From Arachis hypogaea (taxonomy: Eukaryota > Streptophyta > Magnoliopsida > Fabales > Fabaceae): a stretch of 64,000 nucleotides of DNA. The position numbers and the translations under genes are program-made. Where the stretch lies: positions 87,434,693 through 87,498,692 of the forward strand of contig NC_092045.1 in NCBI RefSeq assembly GCF_003086295.3, given 5' to 3'. The notes under the pieces were generated by a model, which searched no databases, was not told the origin of the DNA, and saw only the letters and a list, made by a program, of their open reading frames with translations. Shown piece by piece: positions 23,684-34,025 of the stretch. Numbering within the stretch: the stretch's first letter is position 1; each line of letters opens with the position of its first letter.

Positions 23684-25415
23684 TGATGAGCGGACAATTT
23701 GTACGCTTTTTGGCATTGTTTTTAGTATGTTTTTTAGTATGATCTAGTTAGTTTTTAGTATATTTTTATTAGTTTTTAGTTAAAATTCACTTTTCTGGGC
23801 TTTACTATGAGTTTGTGTGTTTTTCTATGATTTCAGGTATTTTCTGGCTGAAATTGAGGGACCTGAGCAAAAATCTGATTCAGAGACTAAAAAGGACTGC
23901 AGATGCTGTTGGATTCTGACCTCCCTGCACTATAAGTGGATTTTCTGGAGCTACAGAAGCCCAATTGGCGCGCTCTCAACGGCGTTGGAAAGTAGACATC
24001 CTGGGCTTTCCAGCAATATATGATAGTCCATACTTTGCCTAAGATTTGATGGCCCAAACCGGCGTTCAAAGTCACCCTCAGGAATTCCAGCGTTAAACGC
24101 CGGAACTGGCACCAAAATGGGAGTTAAACGCCCAAACTGGCATAAAAGCTGGCATTTAACTCCAAGAGGAGTCTCTACACGAAAATGCTTCATTGCTCAG
24201 CCCAACCACACACCAAGTGGGCCCGGAAGTGGATTTTTATGTCTTTTACTCATCTCTGTACACCCTAGGCTACTAGTTTTCTATAAGTAGGACCTTTTAC
24301 TATTGTATTTTCATCTTTTGATCACTTTAGATCTCTAGATCATCTTTGGACATCTAGTTCTTAGATCATTGGGAGGCTGGCCATTCGGCCATGCCTAGAC
24401 CTTGTTCTTATGTATTTTCAACGGTGGAGTTTCTACACACCATAGATTAAGGTGTGGAGCTCTGCTGTACCTCGAGTATTAATGCAATTACTATTGTTCT
24501 TCCATTCAATTCCGCTTGTTCTTGTTCTAAGATATCACTTGCTCTTCAACTTGATGAATGTGATGATCCGTGACACTCATCATCATTCTCACCTATGAAC
24601 GTGTGACTGACAACCACCTCCGTTCTACCTTCGATTGGGTGAATATCTCTTGGATTCCTGATTGCACGATGCATGGTTGATCGCCTGACAACCGAGTGCT
24701 CGCCTGACAACCGAGCCAACCATTCCGTGAAATCAGAGTCTTCGTGGTATAGGCTAGAACTGATGGCGGCATTCAAGAGAATCCGGAAGGTCTAACCTTG
24801 TCTGTGGTATTCTGAGTAGGATTCAATGATTGAATGACTGTGACGTGCTTCAAACTCCTAGCAGGCGGGGCATTAGTGACAGACGCAAAAGAATCGCTGG
24901 ATTCTATTCCGGCCTGACCGAGAACCGACAGATGATTAGCCATGCTATGACAGAGCATAGGAACATTTTCACTGAGAGGATGGGAGGTAGCCACTGACAA
25001 CGGTGAAACCCTACATAAGCTTGCCATGGAAAGGAGTAAGAAGGATTGGATGAAGACAGTAGGAAAGCAGAGAGACGGAAGGGAAGGCATCTTCATGCGC
25101 TTATCTGAAGTTCCTACCAATGAATTACATAAGTATCTCTATCTTTATCTTTTATGTTTTTATGCGTTCATCACCATATCCATTTGAGTTTGCCTGACTA
25201 AGATTTACAAGATGACCATAGCTTGCTTCATACTAACAATCTCCGTGGGATCGACCCTTACTCGCGTAAGGTTTATTACTTGGACGACCCAGTGCACTTG
25301 CTGGTTAGCTGTGCGAAGTTGTGTTAATGCCATGGTATTGAACACCAAGTTTTTGGGGTTCATGACCGGGGATTATGAGAGTTGTGAAAAGTATTGTTCA
25401 CAATTTCACGCACCA
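23684..25415 (+). repeat. 5' LTR of Ath-1
   Basis: 1732 bp, TGATGAGCGGACAATTTG to CACGCACCA. It contains the block GTTGGAAAGTAGACATCC...GGCTTTCCAGC (23984-24030), palindromic AACGCC/GGCGTT motifs at about 24082-24155, and a TATA box TATAAGTA at 24282-24289. Short ORFs inside it are chance frames. Confidence 0.92.
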
Positions 25416-25420
25416 AGTTT

Positions 25421-25439
25421 TTGGCGTCGTTGCCGGGGA
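25421..25439 (+). other. Primer-binding site, Ath-1
   Basis: TTGGCGTCGTTGCCGGGGA, one mismatch from the tRNA-Asp complement, separated from the LTR by AGTTT. The same five-base spacer occurs in Ath-3 and Ath-4. Confidence 0.85.
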
Positions 25440-27053
25440 TTGTTCAGTTTGGACAACTGACAGTTCATCTTGTTGCTTAGATTAGGTATTTATTTTTTTC
25501 GAAATTCTTGAAGAAGAATTCTAGAGTTTCATGATGATTTGTTGAAGTCTGGCTGGCTGAGAAGCCATGTCTAATCTCATTGGACCGAGGTTTCAACTTA
25601 TCATCACAAGAGCTTGTTGATTTTTATCAATCTTGCTTTTGGAGCAGTGATCTGCTAAGGCTTGGCTGGCCTTTGGCCATGTCTAGTGTTTTGGACCGAA
25701 GCTCTCTTTGAAAGCTTGGCTGGCTGTGAAGCCATGTCTAATTCCTGGACCGGAGTCTTAGACTAGCATTGCACTGATTCCTGGAATTCTCATTAAGAAT
25801 TTTGATATCTTTTTCCACTTAATTTTCGAAAAAGCACAAAAAAAATCAAAAAATCATAAAAACCAAAAACATTTCTCGTTTGAGTCTAGTGTTTCATTTT
25901 AAGTTTGGTGTCAATTATATGCATCCATTCATGTGTCTTAAGGATCTTCAAGTTGTTCTTGATGATTTTCGTGCTCTGATCTTTAAATTCAATTGACTTG
26001 AGTGTTTTGTGTGTCTCATATGCATTCTCATTTTGTTAGTGTCAGTGGTATACAAACTGCTAAGTTTGGTGTCTTGCATGCATTGTTATTTGATTCTTGT
26101 TGCATTTTGATTTATCCTTATTATAAAAAAATCCAAAAATAATTTTAATTTGTGTCTTTTCAAGTCAATAATACAGAGAATTGAAGATTCAGAACATACA
26201 GCAGAGGAATTGCACAGAAAAAGCTGGGCGTTCAAAACGCCCAGTGAAGAAGGACAGAATGGCGTTTAAACGCCAGCCAGGGTACCTGGTTGGGCGTTTA
26301 ACGCCCAAAAAGGTAGTGTTTTGGGCGTTAAACGCCAGAATGTGCACCATTCTGGGCGTTTAACGCCAGGATGGCACAAGGGGGAAGATTTTGTTTTTCA
26401 AAATCAGTTTTTTTTTCAAGTTTTCAAAGTTTTTCAAAATCAAATCTTTTTCAAATCAATTTTTCAATCAAATCTTTTTCAAAATCAATTTCTTTCCATT
26501 TTCAAAGATACTTGCTACCAATTAATGATTTGATTCAACATTTCAAGTATGTTGCCTTTTCTGTTGAGAAAGGTTTAATGTTTGAATCTTATCTTTTCTT
26601 GTTAGCCAAGTTTTTAATTTTCAAAATCAAATCTTTTTAAAATGTTTTTCAAATCATATCTTCTCAATCACAATTTTTTTAAACCAATCATATCTTCTTA
26701 ACCACATCTTTTTCAAAACAGTTTTCAATCAAATCTTTTTGATTTCTAATTTCAAAATCTTTTTCAAAAATCACTTGACTTCTTTTCCACCCCTGATTTT
26801 CGAAAATCAATTAAGGTTTTTCAAAATGTTTTCAAAATATTTTACTTAATTTTCGAAAATCACTTCCCTTCTTCTCATATCCTTCTATTTATGGACTAAC
26901 ACTATACCTTAATGCAAAATTCGAACTCCATCCTCTTTGATAAGTTCGAATTTTCTACTTCTGTCTTCTACTTTTCTTTTCCTCTGACACCTAAGGGAAT
27001 CTCTATACTGTGACATAGAGGATTCCACATTTTCTTGTTCCCTTCTCTTTCTT
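25440..27053 (+). other. Leader region of Ath-1 before gag
   Basis: Non-coding. It has two AAGTTTGGTGTC motifs (25901, 26062), a palindrome array (26223-26370), and a low-complexity part (about 26395-26880) made of variations on TTTTCAAAATCAAATC. Three diverged GGCTGGC...GCCATGTCTA-type units lie around 25550-25745. Confidence 0.75.
26223..26370 (+). repeat. Palindrome array in Ath-1 leader
   Basis: Five palindromic units of the GGCGTTTAACGCC type lie within 150 bp, for example GGCGTTTAAACGCC near 26262 and TTGGGCGTTTAACGCCCAA near 26292. The sequence around each differs, but the core is kept. Confidence 0.85.
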
Positions 27054-29393
27054 ATGAGCAGGAGCAAAGACAAAAACATTCTTGTTGAGGCTGACCCTGA
27101 ACCTGAAAGGACCTTGAAGAGAAAGCTGAGAGAAGCCAAAGCACAACTCTCTTTAGAGGACCTGACCGAATTCTTCAAAGAAGAAGAACCTATGGCAGCC
27201 GAAAACAACAACAATGCCAACAATGCAAGGAAGGTGCTGGGTGACTTCACTGCACCTACTCCCGATTTCTATGGGAGAAACATCTCTATCCCTGCCATTG
27301 GAGCAAACAACTTTGAGCTTAAGCCTCAATTAGTTTCTCTAATGCAACAGAATTGCAAGTTCCATGGACTTCCATTGGAAGATCCTCATCAGTTTTTAGC
27401 TGAATTCTTGCAAATCTGTGACACTGTCAAGACTAATGGGGTTGACCCTGAGGTCTACAGACTTATGCTATTCCCTTTTGCTGTAAGAGACAGAGCTAGA
27501 ACATGGTTGGACTCTCAACCTAAAGAAAGCCTGGACTCTTGGGAAAAGCTAGTCAATGCCTTCTTGGCAAAGTTCTTTCCACCTCAAAAATTGAGTAAGC
27601 TTAGAGTGGAAGTCCAAACCTTCAGACAGAAGGAAGGAGAATCCCTCTATGAAGCTTGGGAAAGATACAAACAATTAATCAGAAAGTGTCCTTCTGATAT
27701 GCTTTCTGAATGGAGCATCATAGGTATTTTCTATGATGGTCTCTCTGAACTATCCAAGATGTCTTTGGATAGCTCTGCTGGAGGATCTCTTCACTTGAAG
27801 AAGACGCCTACAGAAGCTCAAGAGCTAACTGAAATGGTTGCAAATAACCAATTCATGTACACTTCTGAAAGGAATCCTGTGAACAATGGGACTAGTCAGA
27901 AGAAAGGAGTTCTTGAGATTGACACTCTGAATGCCATATTGGCTCAGAACAAAATATTGACTCAACAAGTCAATATGATTTCTCAAAGTCTGTCTGGAAT
28001 GTAAAATGCACCAAGCAGTACTAAAGAAGCTTCATCTGAGGAAGAAGCCTATGATCCTGAGAACCCTTCAATGGAAGAGGTGAATTACATGGGAGAACCC
28101 TATGGAAACACCTATAATCCTTCATGGAGAAATCATCCAAATTTTTCATGGAAGGATCAACAGAGACCCCAACAAGGTTTCAACAATAACAATGGTGGAA
28201 GAAACAGGTTTAGCAATAGCAAGCCTTTTCCATCATCTTCTCAGCAACAGACAGAGAGTTCTAAGCAGAATACCTCTGACTTAGCAACCATGGTCTCTGA
28301 TCTGATCAAAACCACTCAAAGTTTCATGACTGAAACAAGGTCCTCCATTAGAAACTTGGAGGCACAAGTGGGTCAGCTGAGCAAGAAAATTACTGAACTC
28401 CCTCCTAGTACTCTTCCAAGCAATACAGAAGAAAATCCAAAAGGAGAGTGCAAGGCCATCAACATGGCCAAATTTTAGGAGGAAGGAGAGGCAGTGAACG
28501 CCACTGAGGAAGACCTCAATGGACGTCCACTGGCCTCCAATGAGTTCCCCAATGAGGAACCATGGGAATCTGAGGCTCAAAATGAGACCATAGAGATTCC
28601 ATTGGACTTACTTCTGCCATTCATAAGCTCTGATGAGTATTCTTCCTCTGAAGAGGATGAGTATGTCACTGAAGAGCAAGTTGCTAAATACCTTGGAGCA
28701 ATCATGAAGCTAAATGACAAGTTATTTGGAAATGAGACTTGGGAGGATGAATCCCCTTTGCTCACCAAAGAACTGGATGACTTGTCTAGGCAGACACTGC
28801 CTCAAAAGAGACAGGATCCTGGGAAGTTTTCAATACCTTGTACCATAGGCACCATGACCTTCAAGAAGGCCTTGTGTGACTTAGGGTCAAGTGTAAACCT
28901 CATGCCTCTCTCTGTAATGGAGAAGTTAGGGATCTCTGAGGTACAAGCTGCAAATATCTCACTGGAGATGGCAGACAACTCAAGAAAACAAGCCCATGGA
29001 CTTGTAGAGGATGTTCTGGTTAAGGTTGAAGACCATTACATCCCTACTGATTTCGTAGTCCTAGAGACTGGGAAGTGCATGGATGAATCCATCATCCTTG
29101 GCAGACCCTTCCTAGCCACAGCAAAGGCTGTGATTGATGTTGATAGAGGAGAGTTGATCATTCAAGTGAATGAAGAATCCTTGGTGTTTAAGGCCCAAGG
29201 ATATCCCTCTGTCATCATGGAGAGGAAGCATGAAGAGCTTCCCTCAAAACAGGGCCAAACAGAGCCCCCACAGTCAAACTCTAAGTTTGGTGTTGGGAGG
29301 CCACAACCAAACTCTAAGTTTGGTGTTGAACCCCCACATTCAAACTTTAAGTTTGGTGTTGGGAGGTCCCAACATAGCTCTGAACATTTCTGA
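27054..29393 (+). CDS. gag-protease of Ath-1 (two in-frame stops)
   Basis: One reading frame of 779 codons from ATG 27054 (MSRSKDKN) to TGA 29391-29393, interrupted by TAA 28002-28004 and TAG 28476-28478. Residues ~85-270 form the retrotransposon gag domain (FELKPQLVSLMQQN, PFAVRDRARTWLDS, WEKLVNAFLAKFFPP, RQKEGESLYEAWERYK). The middle has a YGNTYNPSWRNHPNFSW block and a Q/N-rich stretch. The protease is marked by CDLGSSVNLMPLSVMEKLG (near 28879) and ILGRPFLATAKAVID. The acidic linker 28494-28700 is typical of Athila proteins. The C-terminus repeats NSKFGVG. No RT follows. Upstream ATG choice is supported by the matching start in Ath-3. Confidence 0.88.
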
Positions 29394-29413
29394 GGCTCCA
29401 TGAGAGTCCTCTG

Positions 29414-29458
29414 TCAAGCTAATGACATTAAAGAAGCGCTTGTTGGGAGGCAACCCAA
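29414..29458 (+). other. Conserved hairpin motif after Ath-1 gag-protease
   Basis: TCAAGCTAATGACATTAAAG followed by AAGCGCTT and the hairpin TTGGGAGGCAACCCAA. Nearly the same 45 bases follow the gag-protease stop of Ath-3 at 61455-61499. The region is non-coding in both. Confidence 0.75.
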
Positions 29459-29598
29459 TGTTATATTTTCTCTATTTTCTTTTGTTATTTTATCTTTTTT
29501 TGTAGGTTGATGATCATAAGAAATCACAAAATCAATGAAAAAAGCAAAAACAGAATGAAAAACAGGAAGAAAAACAGCACACCCTGGAGGACACACCT

Positions 29599-29775
29599 AC
29601 TGGCGTTTAAACACCAGTGAGGTTAGCAGATGGGCGTTTAACGCCCAGTCTGGCACCATTCTGGGCGTTTAACGCCAGAAAGGGGCACCAGACTGGCGTT
29701 AAATGCCAGAAAAGGGCAAGAAGCTGGCGTTAAACGCCAGAAATGGGCACCAGCCCGGCGTTTAACGCCAGAATT
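29599..29775 (+). repeat. Palindrome array upstream of the Ath-1 extra ORF
   Basis: Six units of the form CTGGCGTTTAACGCCAG, each followed by a few A/G and a GGGCACCAG-like linker, recur about every 33-37 bp. One unit (ACTGGCGTTTAAACACCAGT) and another (GGCGTTAAATGCCAG) have single mismatches. Confidence 0.88.
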
Positions 29776-30071
29776 GGCACAAAACGAGATTTTACTTGCC
29801 ATTTGGTGCAGGGATGACTTTTCCTTGACACCTCAGGATCTGTGGACCCCACAGGATCCCCACCTACCCTACCACTCTCTCTCCTCTTCACCCATTCACC
29901 AATCACCTCAACATCTCTTCCCCAAAAACCCCTCACCTATCAAATCCCTTCTTTCTCTTCACCACTCACATCCATCCTTCATAAAACCCCACCTACCTCA
30001 CCATTCAAATTCAAACCACTTTCCCACCCAAACCCACCCTCAAATGGCCGAACCCTACCCTTCCCCTCTCC

Positions 30072-30080
30072 TATATAAAC
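30072..30080 (+). promoter_or_regulatory. Candidate internal TATA box in Ath-1
   Basis: TATATAAAC in a C/T-rich setting, about 200 bp upstream of ATG 30271 and about 300 bp downstream of the palindrome array. The arrangement mirrors array-plus-TATA in the LTR. Whether it starts transcription is inference. Confidence 0.5.
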
Positions 30081-30345
30081 CCTCCTTCACTCCTTCATTT
30101 TCACACAACTTAAACACCATTTTTCTCCCCTTTGGCCGAACACAAAGCCATTCCCTTTCTCCTCCTTTCTTCTTCTTCTACTCTCTTCTTTCTTCTTTTG
30201 CTCGAGGACGAGCAAACATTTTAAGTTTGGTGTGGTAAAAGCATTGCTTTTTGTTTTTCCATAACCATTTATGGCATCCAAGGCCGGAGAAACCTCTAGA
30301 AAGAGGAAAGGGAAGGCAAAAGCTTCCACCTCCGAGTCATGAGAG

Positions 30346-31395
30346 ATGGAAAGATTCATCTCAAGGGTGCATCAAGACCATTTCTATGAAGTTGTGGCCT
30401 TGAAGAAGGTGATCCCCGAGGTCCCTTTTTCACTCAAAAAGGGTGAATATCCGGAGATCCGACATGAGATCCGAAGAAGAGGTTGGGAAGTCCTTACCAA
30501 CCCCATTCAACAAGTCGGAATCTTGATGGTTCAAGAGTTCTATGCCAATGCATGGATCACCAAGAACCATGACCAAAGTGTGAACCCGGATCCAAAGAAT
30601 TATCTTACTATGGTTCGGGGAAAATACTTGGATTTCAGTCCGGAAAGTGTAAGGTTGGCATTCAACTTGCCCATGATGCAAGGAGATGAACATCCTTACA
30701 CTAGAAGGGTCAACTTTGATCAAAGGTTGGACCAAGTCCTCACAGTCATATGTGAAGAGGGCGCCCAATGGAAGAGAGATTCAAGAGGGAAGCCGGTTCA
30801 ATTGAGAAGGCATGACCTCAAACCCGTGGCTAGAGGATGGTTGGAGTTTATCCAACGCTCAATCATTCCCACTAGCAACCGGTCCGAAGTTACCATAGAC
30901 CGGGCTATCATGATCCATAGCATCATGATTGGAGAAGAAATAGAGGTTCATGAGGTTATAGCCCAAGAACTCTATAAGGTGGCGGACAAGTCCTCTACCT
31001 TGGCAAGGTTAGCCTTCCCTCATCTCATTTGTCACTTCTGTTATTCAGTTGGAGTTGACATAGAGAGAGACATCCCTATTGATAAAGACAAGCCCATCAC
31101 TAAGAAGAGGATGAAGCACACAAGAGACCCCACTCATCATGAGATCCCTGAGATACCTCAAGGGATGAACTTTCCTCCACAAAACTATTGGGAGCAACTA
31201 AATACCTCCCTAGGAGAATTGAGTTCCAACATGGGACAACTAAGGATGGAACATCAAGAACACTCCATCATCCTCCATGAAATTAGAGAAGATCAAAGAA
31301 TCATGAGAGAGGAGCAACAAAGACAAGGAAAAGACATTGAGGAGCTCAAGCACTCCATAGGATCTTCAAGAGGAAGAAAGAGCCGCCATCACTAA
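30346..31395 (+). CDS. Extra ORF of Ath-1, putative plant transposon protein
   Basis: A 349-codon open frame. Residues 30-230 resemble the 'putative plant transposon protein' family (PF20167, Transposase_32) by words such as FYANAW, VRGKYLDFSPESVR and LPHLI-like FPHLICHFC; this is recognition, not a search. The C-terminal ~100 residues are predicted coiled coil (repeated Q, E, L, R) ending in a basic RGRKSRHH. In the same frame an ATG at 30271 would add MASKAGETSRKRKGKAK, a nuclear-localisation-like start, but TGA at 30340-30342 intervenes; one C-to-T change of CGA would explain it. No catalytic motif is visible. Role in the element is unknown. Confidence 0.75.
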   Translation: MERFISRVHQDHFYEVVALKKVIPEVPFSLKKGEYPEIRHEIRRRGWEVLTNPIQQVGILMVQEFYANAWITKNHDQSVNPDPKNYLTMVRGKYLDFSPESVRLAFNLPMMQGDEHPYTRRVNFDQRLDQVLTVICEEGAQWKRDSRGKPVQLRRHDLKPVARGWLEFIQRSIIPTSNRSEVTIDRAIMIHSIMIGEEIEVHEVIAQELYKVADKSSTLARLAFPHLICHFCYSVGVDIERDIPIDKDKPITKKRMKHTRDPTHHEIPEIPQGMNFPPQNYWEQLNTSLGELSSNMGQLRMEHQEHSIILHEIREDQRIMREEQQRQGKDIEELKHSIGSSRGRKSRHH

Positions 31396-32249
31396 GGTGG
31401 ACCCGTTCCTTGATTTCCTTGTTCTTTATTCTTCTGTTTTTCGAATTTTTTGTGCTTATGTCTATCCATGTTTGTGTCTTGTGATCATTAGTGTCTTAGT
31501 GTCTATGCCTTAAAGTTATGAATGTCCTATGAATCCATCACCTTTCTTGAATAAAAATGTGCTTAATTGAAAAAGAAAAGAATTGCATGAATTTTGAATT
31601 TTATAATAGTTTAATTATTTTGATGTGGTGGCAATATTTTTGTTTTCTGAATGTATGCTTAAAAAGTGCATATGTATCTTGAATTTGTGGTTCATGAATG
31701 TTGGCTCTTGAAAGAATGATGAAAAAGGAGACATGTTACTGAGGATCTGAAAAATCATTAAAATGATTCTTGAAGCAAGAAAAAGCAATGAATATTCAAA
31801 AAAAAAACGAAAAAAAGAAAGAAAGAAAAAGAAAAAAATAAAGTTGTGATCCAAGGCAAAAAGAGTGTGCTTAAGAACCCTGGACACCTCTAGTTGGGGA
31901 CTCTAGCAAAGCTGAGTCACAATCTGAAAAGGTTCACCCAATTATGTGTCTGTGGCATGTATGTATCCAGTGGTAATACTGGAAGACAGAGTGCTTTGGG
32001 CCACGGCCAAGACTCAATAAGTAGCTATGTTCAAGAATCATCATACTCTACTAGGAGAATCAATAACACTATCTGGATTCTAAGTTCCTAAAGAAGCCAA
32101 TCATTCTGAATTTCAAAGGATAGAGTGAGATGCCAAAACTGTTCAGAAGCAAAAAGCTAAAAGCCCCGCTCATCTAATTGATACTGATCTTCATAGATGT
32201 TTTTGGAATTCATTGCATATTCTCTTCTTTTTATCTTGTTTGATTTTCA
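31396..32249 (+). other. 3' non-coding region of Ath-1
   Basis: No open frame of note. An A-rich simple run (about 31797-31843) is made of GAAA repeats. The rest is unique within the window. Confidence 0.6.
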
Positions 32250-32287
32250 GTTGCTTGAGGACAAGCAACAATTTAAGTTTGGTGTTG
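32250..32287 (+). other. Hairpin plus polypurine-tract-like motif before Ath-1 3' LTR
   Basis: GTTGCTTGAGGACAAGCAAC is a perfect 8-bp stem with an AGGA loop, followed by AATTTAAGTTTGGTGTTG and the LTR. The position is that of the plus-strand primer; Athila elements of other plants have a G-richer version of AAGTTTGG here, from general knowledge. Confidence 0.65.
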
Positions 32288-34020
32288 TGATGAGCGGACA
32301 ATTTGTACGCTTTTTGGCATTGTTTTTAGTATGTTTTTTTAGTATGATCTAGTTAGTTTTTAGTATATTTTTATTAGTTTTTAGTTAAAATTCACTTTTC
32401 TGGGCTTTACTATGAGTTTGTTTGTTTTTCTGTGATTTCAGGTATTTTCTGGCTGAAATTGAGGGACCTGAGCAAAAATCTGATTCAGAGACTAAAAAGG
32501 ACTGCAGATGCTGTTGGATTCTGACCTCCCTGCACTCGAAGTGGGTTTTCTGGAGCTACAGAAGCCCAATTGGCGCGCTCTCAACGGCGTTGGAAAGTAG
32601 ACATCCTGGGCTTTCTAGCAATATATGATAGTCCATACTTTGCCTAAGATTTGATGGCCCAAACCGGCGTTCAAAGTCACCCTCAGGAATTCCAGCGTTA
32701 AACGCCGGAACTGGCACCAAAATGGGAGTTAAACGCCCAAACTGGCATAAAAGCTGGCGTTTAACTCCAAGAGGAGTCTCTACACGAAAATGCTTCATTG
32801 CTCAGCCCAAGCACACACCAAGTGGGCCCGGAAGTGGATTTTTATGTCTTTTACTCATCTCTGTACACCCTAGGCTACTAGTTTTCTATAAGTAGGACCT
32901 TTTACTATTGTATTTTCATCTTTTGATCACTTTAGATCTCTAGATCATCTTTGGACATCTAGTTCTTAGATCATTGGGAGGCTGGCCATTCGGCCATGCC
33001 TAGACCTTGTTCTTATGTATTTTCAACGGTGGAGTTTTTACACACCATAGATTAAGGTGTGGAGCTCTGCTGTACCTCGAGTATTAATGCAATTACTATT
33101 GTTCTTCCATTCAATTCCGCTTGTTCTTGTTCTAAGATATCACTTGCTCTTCAACTTGATGAATGTGATGATCCGTGACACTCATCATCATTCTCACCTA
33201 TGAACGTGTGACTGACAACCACCTCCGTTCTACCTTCGATTGGGTGAATATCTCTTGGATTCCTGATTGCACGATGCATGGTTGATCGCCTGACAACCGA
33301 GTGCTCGCCTGACAACCGAGCCAACCATTCCGTGAAATCAGAGTCTTCGTGGTATAGGCTAGAACTGATGGCGGCATTCAAGAGAATCCGGAAGGTCTAA
33401 CCTTGTCTGTGGTATTCTGAGTAGGATTCAATGATTGAATGACTGTGACGTGCTTCAAACTCCTAGCAGGCGGGACGTTAGTGACAGACGCAAAAGAATT
33501 GCTGGATTCTATTCCGGCCTGACCGAGAACCGACAGATGATTAGCCATGCTATGACAGAGCATAGGAACATTTTCACTGAGAGGATGGGAGGTAGCCACT
33601 GACAACGGTGAAACCCTACATAAGCTTGCCATGGAAAGGAGTAAGAAGGATTGGATGAAGACAGTAGGAAAGCAGAGAGACGGAAGGGAAGGCATCTTCA
33701 TGCGCTTATCTGAAGTTCCTACCAATGAATTACATAAGTATCTCTATCTTTATCTTTTATGTTTTTATGCGTTCATCACCATATCCATTTGAGTTTGCCT
33801 GACTAAGATTTACAAGATGACCATAGCTTGCTTCATACTAACAATCTCCGTGGGATCGACCCTTACTCGCGTAAGGTTTATTACTTGGACGACTCAGTGC
33901 ACTTGCTGGTTAGTTGTGCGAAGTTGTGTTAATGCCATGGTATTGAACACCAAGTTTTTGGGGTTCATGACCGGGGATTATGAGAGTGGTGAAAAGTATT
34001 GTTCACAATTTCGCGCACCA
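32288..34020 (+). repeat. 3' LTR of Ath-1
   Basis: 1733 bp, TGATGAGCGGACAATTTG to CGCGCACCA, with TATAAGTA at 32887-32894 and palindromic motifs at about 32686-32770. TAGAT and the continued Tat-5 RT frame follow at 34021. Confidence 0.92.
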
Positions 34021-34025
34021 TAGAT

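Larger units (their letters stand above)
23684..34020 (+). mobile_element. Ath-1: complete non-autonomous Athila-type element (Feral-like)
   Basis: A 10.3-kb element with LTRs of 1732 and 1733 bp, TAGAT duplications, a tRNA-Asp primer-binding site, a gag-protease frame, an extra ORF and a hairpin/polypurine motif before the 3' LTR. There is no RT, RNase H or integrase. From memory of peanut repeats it resembles Feral, described as the non-autonomous partner of FIDEL; this naming needs a database search. The LTRs differ at only about 15-20 sites by eye, so it is the youngest complete insertion here. Confidence 0.9.

Noticed and set aside
24546..25120. Minus-strand frames in the Ath-1 LTR, repeated at 33151-33725 and in part at 62811-63113
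   Set aside because: They are inside LTRs of two families, lack codon-level conservation evidence and resemble no known protein.
29730..30238. Proline- and serine-rich frame upstream of the extra ORF
   Set aside because: It overlaps the palindrome array and candidate promoter, is driven by C/T-rich composition and has no counterpart in related elements that I can see.
30346..31395. A captured host gene inside Ath-1
   Set aside because: The protein looks like a plant transposon family, has no introns and sits at a fixed place between element-specific motifs; capture of a host gene is not needed to explain it.
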